Positions 59,330 to 64,000 of a stretch of DNA of 64,000 nt are shown here, piece by piece. Every line of letters starts with the position of its first letter. Position 1 is the stretch's first letter. The notes beneath the pieces were generated by a model. That model was given only the letters and a program-made list of their open reading frames with translations, had not been told where the DNA came from and made no database searches. This DNA is from JALOLV01 sp046295175 (GTDB taxonomy: Bacteria > Bacteroidota > Bacteroidia > Cytophagales > Spirosomataceae). The DNA lies in contig JBKBNY010000008.1 in the NCBI GenBank assembly GCA_046295175.1, positions 124,001-188,000 on the forward strand. Direction: 5' to 3'. Both the position numbers and the translations under genes were made by a program.

Positions 59330-59632
59330 ATGAAAAACTTTGAAGAATTCGCTATTGATGGTGAAAACGTTAAAGGCGGTATTGGTGGCGTACTTGGCTT
59401 GGGGGCTGGTCTTACAACTCCAAAAATCACAGCAAAATTGCCAGCTATCTGTTTGCCAGCTATCGGAGTAGGTGCAAACACACACGTTGGCACACACTTG
59501 GGTGGAGCTGGCTTAGGTGTTGGTGTATCAATACCGTCTGTCGGAGTATCACTACCAACAGTTACTGTACCGTCGGTTAGTGTTGGTGCAAATTTAGGGG
59601 CAGGTTTAGGATTGGGATTAGGTAAATGCTAA
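59330..59632 (+). CDS. glycine-rich peptide with double-glycine leader (bacteriocin-like precursor)
   Basis: 100 residues, about 23 percent Gly. The N-terminus MKNFEEFAIDGENVKGG is short, acidic and ends in Gly-Gly, as in leaders cleaved by C39 peptidase transporters; a second GG follows at 19-20. The mature part is hydrophobic with repeated V/I-Gly and Leu-Gly patterns (SIPSVGVSLPTVTVPSVSVG and GAGLGLGLGKC), Cys41 and a C-terminal Cys100. There is no N-terminal signal peptide. The gene has its own terminator (59726-59766) and is not closely joined to transporter or modifying-enzyme genes. It may be an exported bacteriocin-like or surface peptide; the start ATG is unambiguous. Composition alone cannot exclude a membrane or structural role. 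Confidence 0.75.
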   Translation: MKNFEEFAIDGENVKGGIGGVLGLGAGLTTPKITAKLPAICLPAIGVGANTHVGTHLGGAGLGVGVSIPSVGVSLPTVTVPSVSVGANLGAGLGLGLGKC

Positions 59633-59725
59633 TTCGGATGAATTATCTATACTATAAAGACATTGGGAGATTGGTTCTCTCGGCTAATTAATTCTTATAG
59701 TGACTCAAATAGTGAAAAAACAGGC

Positions 59726-59766
59726 AAAATAGACTCCTAACATTGGGGTCTATTTTCTCTTTTTAT
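59726..59766 (+). terminator. terminator of the glycine-rich peptide gene
   Basis: AAAATAGACTCC (59726-59737) and GGGGTCTATTTT (59745-59756) pair with one G-T wobble, then CTCTTTTTATA follows. Confidence 0.88.
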
Positions 59767-59843
59767 AAACGGTAATGGTGTTTTTTGAGGTAGATTACAT
59801 TTACTTTGTGCAAAATTTCAAAGACAACATTCATCAATCAGCA

Positions 59844-60419
59844 ATGAGATTATCAAAAACCCTCATTTTGGCATCGAATTCTCCACGCCGCAAAGAAATA
59901 ATGAGTAATGCCGGATTTGAGTTTACTGTAAAAGTAAAACCGACCGATGAGCATTTTTCGGATACAATGCCCGTTGAAGAAGTACCCATTTATTTGGCAA
60001 AAACCAAAGCCGACTGCTTTACAGATGAGCTTAATGACGAAATAATTCTGTGTGCCGATACGGTCGTTATCATCAATAATCAAATCTTGAATAAACCTGC
60101 CGATGCAGCCGAAGCAAAAGCAATGCTTAGGTTATTGAGCAACCAAACGCATCGAGTGATTACGGGAGTTTGTGTAATGACCAAAGACGAAACAATTACT
60201 TTTTCGGATACGGCCTTGGTTACGTTTAAGAAATTAACCGATTGGGAGATAGACTACTACATCGAAACCTGCCGCCCATTCGACAAAGCGGGTAGTTACG
60301 GCGTACAGGATTTCATCGGTATGATTGGAATTCCGCGTATGGAAGGTTCATTCTACACAGTTATGGGGCTACCCATCCATAGAGTATATGAGCATTTAGA
60401 GAAGTATATTATTCGATAA
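59844..60419 (+). CDS. maf: Maf-family nucleoside triphosphate pyrophosphatase
   Basis: 191 residues from ATG 59844 (MRLSKTLILASNSPRRKEIMSNAGFEF); the earlier in-frame GTG at 59775 has no domain support. Maf signature SNSPRRKE is near residues 11-18, with KPTDEHFSDTMP, ILCADTVVIINNQILNKP and SYGVQDFIGMIGIPRMEGSF in order. The family hydrolyses dTTP/UTP or modified nucleotides (m5UTP, pseudo-UTP) to limit misincorporation. Ser-Arg-Arg and Asp of CADTVV are the catalytic and metal residues. Confidence 0.95.
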   Translation: MRLSKTLILASNSPRRKEIMSNAGFEFTVKVKPTDEHFSDTMPVEEVPIYLAKTKADCFTDELNDEIILCADTVVIINNQILNKPADAAEAKAMLRLLSNQTHRVITGVCVMTKDETITFSDTALVTFKKLTDWEIDYYIETCRPFDKAGSYGVQDFIGMIGIPRMEGSFYTVMGLPIHRVYEHLEKYIIR

Positions 60420-60438
60420 ATCATCACGCCATCCAAGC

Positions 60439-60463
60439 CCGTGGCACGTTGTACGTGTCACGG
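60439..60463. repeat. REP-like GC-rich hairpin after maf
   Basis: CCGTGGCACGT (60439-60449) and ACGTGTCACGG (60453-60463) pair with one mismatch around a 3-nt loop. The CCGTG...CACGG form differs from AT-rich terminators nearby and lacks a T-run, so a REP element is more likely than a terminator. Confidence 0.55.
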
Positions 60464-60573
60464 ATTCTACTTAATCATCCTGCATTTTTGGCTTAAATCA
60501 TAGCTTTTATTAAACTCACAAGGTTTTTTCGTATTCTACTTGTATCTTCGTAATCGAAAATACATTGACCTAA

Positions 60574-63381
60574 ATGAAAACCTACGAAAAGAAAACCATG
60601 CTCTTGTGGGCGTGGCTGTTTGTGTTTATCGCACAAAAGTCTCATGCACAAGCAGTTACGGCAACCGATTACTTCCCAAACGGTGATAGAGAAATCACCA
60701 TCATCTTCGATGTAAAACAAGCCAAAGACGGCCGAGCCGCAGGGCTACTCGGCAAGACCTCTGATGTATTCTTGTGGTCGGGGGCTGGCACAAGCGAAAA
60801 CGGCAATGCTTTTGAGTATCAACCAACAGGGCAAACGAATTTCAATGCTCCGTTTGAAGCTGGTAGAATGACTTCTCTCGGCAACGACCGTTGGAGTATC
60901 AAAATCAAGCCAAGAGATTATTACAAAGTACCTGCAAGTCAGCCAATTAAACGCCTTGGACTACTCCTAAAAAGTGGCGATGGCAAAGCCCAAACCGAAG
61001 ATTTTTTTCTGAGATTATACGACAACAGCCAATTGTATATCTCAATCCGAAAACCACTCGAAAAAACAATTATCCTCGAAAAAGACACAATCATCAACGT
61101 AACGGCGGTGGTTTCGTCTCGTACCGAAATCAACATTTACACCAAAGGCTCTACTACCAAATCTTGGGCGAGTGGCGTGGGCGATTCGCTCAAAGCCCAA
61201 ATCCGAACTGCCGAATTAGAAAGTAACGTTGAAGTAATCGCCGAGGGCAACGCAACCCCAAAAGTAACCGATTCATTTAGATTAATTAAAAGACCCGTGA
61301 ATAACGTAGCTGCACTTCCTGCCAATATCAAAGACGGCATTAATTATATTGACGATAATACAGTAATTCTCTCATTTTTTGCTCCACAAAAAAAGTTTGT
61401 CTATGTAGTGGGCGAGTTTAATGCTTGGCAATTAGATAATCGTTTTCTGATGAATCAAACGCCTGATGGTCAGCGGTTTTGGCTCAGAATCGGCAATTTG
61501 GTAAAAGGGCAAGAATATGCATATCAGTATCTGGTAGATGGCGAAATCGCCGTGGCCGACCCATTCACCGAAAAGATTTTAGACCCAAATTTTGATAGGT
61601 CAATTCCTGCCAGCAATTACCCAAATCTAAAGGCATATCCTAATTTTAATCCTTACGGCGGTATTGTTTCGGTGCTTCAAACAGCCCAGCCACAATACAA
61701 TTGGAAAGTAAAAGAATTCAAACGCCCAGCTAAAGAAAAACTCGTTATTTACGAATTATTGGTTCGAGATTTTGTACAATCTCGCCGCTACCGCGATGTG
61801 GCCGATTCGCTTGGTTATCTCAAAAAATTGGGTATCAATGCCTTAGAATTAATGCCAGTAAAAGAATTTACGGCGAATGATTCGTGGGGATACAATCCGA
61901 TTTTTTATACCGCACCCGATAAGGCCTACGGCACAAAAGATGATTTAAAATACTTGATTGATAAATGCCACGAAAACGGTATCGCTGTGATTATGGATGT
62001 GGTTTTTAATCAGGCAGATAGAGAATCTCCGTACGTAAAAATGTACTGGGATGGCTCACAACCAAGCAAAGACAGTCCGTTTTTTAATCAGAAAGCTACG
62101 CATCCGTTCTCTGTTTTTTACGATTTCAACCACGAAAGCAAAGCTACTCAAGAGTTCATGGATAAAGTCTGCGAATTTTGGGTAAAAGAATACAAAATTG
62201 ATGGTTATCGTTTCGATTTATCAAAAGGCTTTACCCAAGTACAATCTGACCCAAATGTGGCTTTTTGGGGTAATTATGATGCAAGTCGAGTAAAAATCTG
62301 GAAACGAATCTACGATAAAATCAGAAGTTACGACAAAGATGCCTATCTGATTCTGGAGCATTTTGCCGATAATCCCGAAGAAACCGAACTGGCCAATTAT
62401 GGCTTTCTGCTTTGGGGCAATATGAATGGTAATTTCAGAAACACGGCCAAAGGTTTTTTGAATAGTTTAGATTGGTTGAGTTATCAGCGAAGGGGCTGGC
62501 GAGAGCCGAATCTGATTGGCTACATGGAAAGCCACGACGAAGAACGCATGATGGTGGATATTTTGGCAAATGGCAAAACTGGCGAGCAAAACACCAAAGA
62601 TTTGAGCCAAGCCCTCGAAAGAGTGAAATCATCGGCGGCATTGTTTTTTGCGTATCCGGGTCCGAAAATGATTTGGCAATTTGGCGAATTGGGCTACGAT
62701 GTAAGCATTGATTTTAATGGCCGAACTGGTGTAAAACCTATCAGATGGGAATACCTCAATAACGATAACAGACTCAAACTCTACAAAACATTTGCCGAAC
62801 TCATCAAACTCAAGACAACGCAAGAGGCTTTTAACTCGACAAATTTTAGTGAGTCTTCGGGCGAGATGGTCAAAAAAATAAACATCACACACCCAACGAT
62901 GGATGTGCATATCATTGCCAATATGGATGTGGTTACGCGTGAGGCAAATCTCAATTTTACGAAGACTGGCAAATGGTACGATTATTTTACGGGTAAAGAA
63001 ATTGAAGTAACTGATTTACAGAAAGTTACCAGTCTGCGTCCGTCACAATTCCATATTTTTACGACAGCCAAATTGCCAACTCCCGAAGCGGGTATAGTTC
63101 CTTGGTCAACCGATTCGTTTACCATCACAAGCACCGAACCAAACGCACAAGCGTTTGATTATCAAGCATATCCGAATCCAGTAAGCGATAAATTGACCCT
63201 AAAACTGGGTAATGGAAAATCTGAAATTGTGGTAGAAGACCTTTGGGGTGGTAGGCATTATTCGGTCATAACCGAAAAAGAAGAGATTTTGCTTGATTTT
63301 GATTACTTTCCAGCCGGAACGTATTTGGTAAAAACCATCAAAGACGGAAAGGTGAAAGTGAAGAAAGTAGTGAAGCAGTAA
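60574..63381 (+). CDS. GH13-family alpha-amylase-like enzyme with T9SS tail
   Basis: 935 residues. Signal peptide (ends KSHAQA); unique N-terminal module (30-230) and a CBM48/early-set module (about 260-355; VYVVGEFNAWQLDNRFL, YQYLVDGEIAVADPF). The GH13 barrel from about 385 has region I DVVFNQ, region II GYRFDLSKG (nucleophile Asp near 546), region III LILEHFAD (acid Glu near 593) and region IV MESHDEERM (Asp near 654). A T9SS C-terminal domain closes it (YPNPVSDKLTLKLGNG). The enzyme should cleave or rearrange alpha-1,4/1,6 glucan outside the cell, complementing the GH97/GH31 region 35 kb away. Exact specificity is unclear. Confidence 0.93.
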   Translation: MKTYEKKTMLLWAWLFVFIAQKSHAQAVTATDYFPNGDREITIIFDVKQAKDGRAAGLLGKTSDVFLWSGAGTSENGNAFEYQPTGQTNFNAPFEAGRMTSLGNDRWSIKIKPRDYYKVPASQPIKRLGLLLKSGDGKAQTEDFFLRLYDNSQLYISIRKPLEKTIILEKDTIINVTAVVSSRTEINIYTKGSTTKSWASGVGDSLKAQIRTAELESNVEVIAEGNATPKVTDSFRLIKRPVNNVAALPANIKDGINYIDDNTVILSFFAPQKKFVYVVGEFNAWQLDNRFLMNQTPDGQRFWLRIGNLVKGQEYAYQYLVDGEIAVADPFTEKILDPNFDRSIPASNYPNLKAYPNFNPYGGIVSVLQTAQPQYNWKVKEFKRPAKEKLVIYELLVRDFVQSRRYRDVADSLGYLKKLGINALELMPVKEFTANDSWGYNPIFYTAPDKAYGTKDDLKYLIDKCHENGIAVIMDVVFNQADRESPYVKMYWDGSQPSKDSPFFNQKATHPFSVFYDFNHESKATQEFMDKVCEFWVKEYKIDGYRFDLSKGFTQVQSDPNVAFWGNYDASRVKIWKRIYDKIRSYDKDAYLILEHFADNPEETELANYGFLLWGNMNGNFRNTAKGFLNSLDWLSYQRRGWREPNLIGYMESHDEERMMVDILANGKTGEQNTKDLSQALERVKSSAALFFAYPGPKMIWQFGELGYDVSIDFNGRTGVKPIRWEYLNNDNRLKLYKTFAELIKLKTTQEAFNSTNFSESSGEMVKKINITHPTMDVHIIANMDVVTREANLNFTKTGKWYDYFTGKEIEVTDLQKVTSLRPSQFHIFTTAKLPTPEAGIVPWSTDSFTITSTEPNAQAFDYQAYPNPVSDKLTLKLGNGKSEIVVEDLWGGRHYSVITEKEEILLDFDYFPAGTYLVKTIKDGKVKVKKVVKQ

Positions 63382-63421
63382 GGTGGAAAGGGTGGAAAGT
63401 CAGGAGACTTTCGTTATATGT

Positions 63422-63460
63422 TGGTCGAAGACACATTGCTTCGCAATAAGTCTTCGACCA
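63422..63460. terminator. bidirectional terminator between convergent genes
   Basis: TGGTCGAAGAC (63422-63432) and GTCTTCGACCA (63450-63460) form a perfect 11-bp stem 41 bp after the GH13 stop and ahead of the hydroxylase stop. Confidence 0.8.
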
Positions 63461-63476
63461 GTGGGTAGTAGCAGTT

Positions 63477-64000
63477 TTACTTAACGGTTTTATCCTTTAA
63501 ATCCGTCCCGAAAATTTTATCTAAATACGTAAAAGCAGATGCGTAGTTTCCGTTCAAATATTTGTGGTGGTTAAAATGATGTTCCGAACTCCCGAATATT
63601 CCAAGCCACTTTTTAGGAATCACTGTTAGGCTCGAATGCACAATGAGTTCGTGTATAGTTCTATAGATAATATACCCCGTAAAAACATAAAATGACACCT
63701 GACCATATACGGCTATAGAAAGTATAACGCCCAATATAAACCCAAAAGACGAACTCATGGCTTCTAATGGGTGAGTGTACAAATAATCTATCGGAATGGG
63801 CGGGTGAGCTTTATGGTGTACCTTATGAATATTTCTGTAGATCCATTTATTAGTGTGCATCAACCTATGGATAAAATAAAACCAGATGTCATCGACCACA
63901 ATAAATAAAATGAAATTAAATAAGAAATATAATATGGATGGTCGTTGAAAGGAAAAGAAAGAATCACCCACCATGAGTAATGATGCACATGTTGTAATCG
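63477..64000 (-). CDS. fatty acid hydroxylase/sterol desaturase family protein (5' end outside window)
   Basis: The C-terminal 174 residues are present; the frame stays open to the window edge, so the internal Met at 63974 is not necessarily the start. Histidine boxes are HRLMH, HKVHH and EHHFNHHK, which hold the di-iron site of the fatty acid hydroxylase superfamily. Membrane helices are visible (LYFLFNFILFIVVDDIWFYF in pieces, FILGVILSIAVYG). Members hydroxylate or desaturate lipids, sterols or carotenoids. Substrate is unknown; N-terminal helices are missing. Confidence 0.9.
   Translation of the reverse strand, partial: ITTCASLLMVGDSFFSFQRPSILYFLFNFILFIVVDDIWFYFIHRLMHTNKWIYRNIHKVHHKAHPPIPIDYLYTHPLEAMSSSFGFILGVILSIAVYGQVSFYVFTGYIIYRTIHELIVHSSLTVIPKKWLGIFGSSEHHFNHHKYLNGNYASAFTYLDKIFGTDLKDKTVK

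Noticed and set aside
1..64000. Prophage, integrated plasmid or insertion sequence
   Set aside because: No integrase, transposase, structural or replication gene is seen, and base composition looks even by eye.

Overview
This window looks like chromosomal DNA from an aerobic, saprophytic member of the Bacteroidota, most likely order Cytophagales (a Spirosoma, Emticicia, Arcicella or Flectobacillus type of genome; the genus is inferred, not shown). The evidence is a SusC/SusD pair, DUF4249 and carboxypeptidase-regulatory TonB receptors, type IX secretion C-terminal domains, UnbV/FG-GAP lipoproteins, a PUR-alpha-like DUF3276 protein, starts without Shine-Dalgarno sequences, and promoters of the Bacteroidota form (TTG, about 20 bp, TAnnTTTG). 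I see no rRNA, tRNA, CRISPR array, transposase or phage gene.

Positions 1-4.8 kb hold the tail of an unknown gene, a tandem universal stress protein, uvrB, and a secreted PQQ-type sugar dehydrogenase. From 25.4 kb back to 4.9 kb, all on the minus strand, lies a 20.5 kb glycan-utilisation region. In transcription order it contains SusC, SusD, a small lipoprotein, a GH97 alpha-glucosidase, a giant FG-GAP/UnbV lipoprotein, a strong hairpin, a GH31 glycosidase with a T9SS tail, a DUF4249 lipoprotein, a second TonB receptor and a second giant FG-GAP/UnbV lipoprotein. It therefore has two TonB uptake modules, each paired with an alpha-glucosidase-type enzyme and an UnbV lipoprotein. A GH13 enzyme with a T9SS tail at 60.6-63.4 kb may supply the same alpha-glucan metabolism.

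Positions 25.8-38.2 kb carry a fused FAD/Fe-S 2-hydroxyacid dehydrogenase, a cyclase-family hydrolase, a periplasmic thioredoxin, proline catabolism (pruA), a 1241-residue multi-sensor histidine kinase, and a papain-like peptidase followed by a chagasin-like inhibitor lipoprotein. Positions 38.4-52.5 kb carry YceI, VWA and Uma2 proteins, nth, a MOSC protein, a patatin with a lipoprotein, a membrane protein/histidine kinase/NarL-type regulator unit, recA, DUF3276, RlpA, a four-helix-bundle gene flanked by inverted 11-bp repeats, DUF58, an Ig-like protein and a DEDDh exonuclease. Positions 52.5-64 kb carry a beta-propeller protein, a Dabb protein, an alpha/beta hydrolase, a 2,4-dienoyl-CoA reductase, YceI plus MarR, a secreted protein, a glycine-rich peptide with a double-glycine leader, Maf, the GH13 enzyme and a truncated fatty acid hydroxylase.

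The most notable signals are: (1) the orphan glycine-rich, leader-bearing peptide at 59.3 kb, which has its own terminator and sits behind a hairpin-rich leader; (2) the peptidase/chagasin pair; (3) a shared 18-bp palindrome that links marR to a distant yceI; (4) the two UnbV lipoproteins tied to TonB modules; (5) an identical 11-bp start-site motif on four genes of the glycan region; (6) the repeat-flanked four-helix gene; (7) a six-copy heptamer inside an enzyme gene; and (8) a REP-like palindrome inserted in frame in one UnbV gene.
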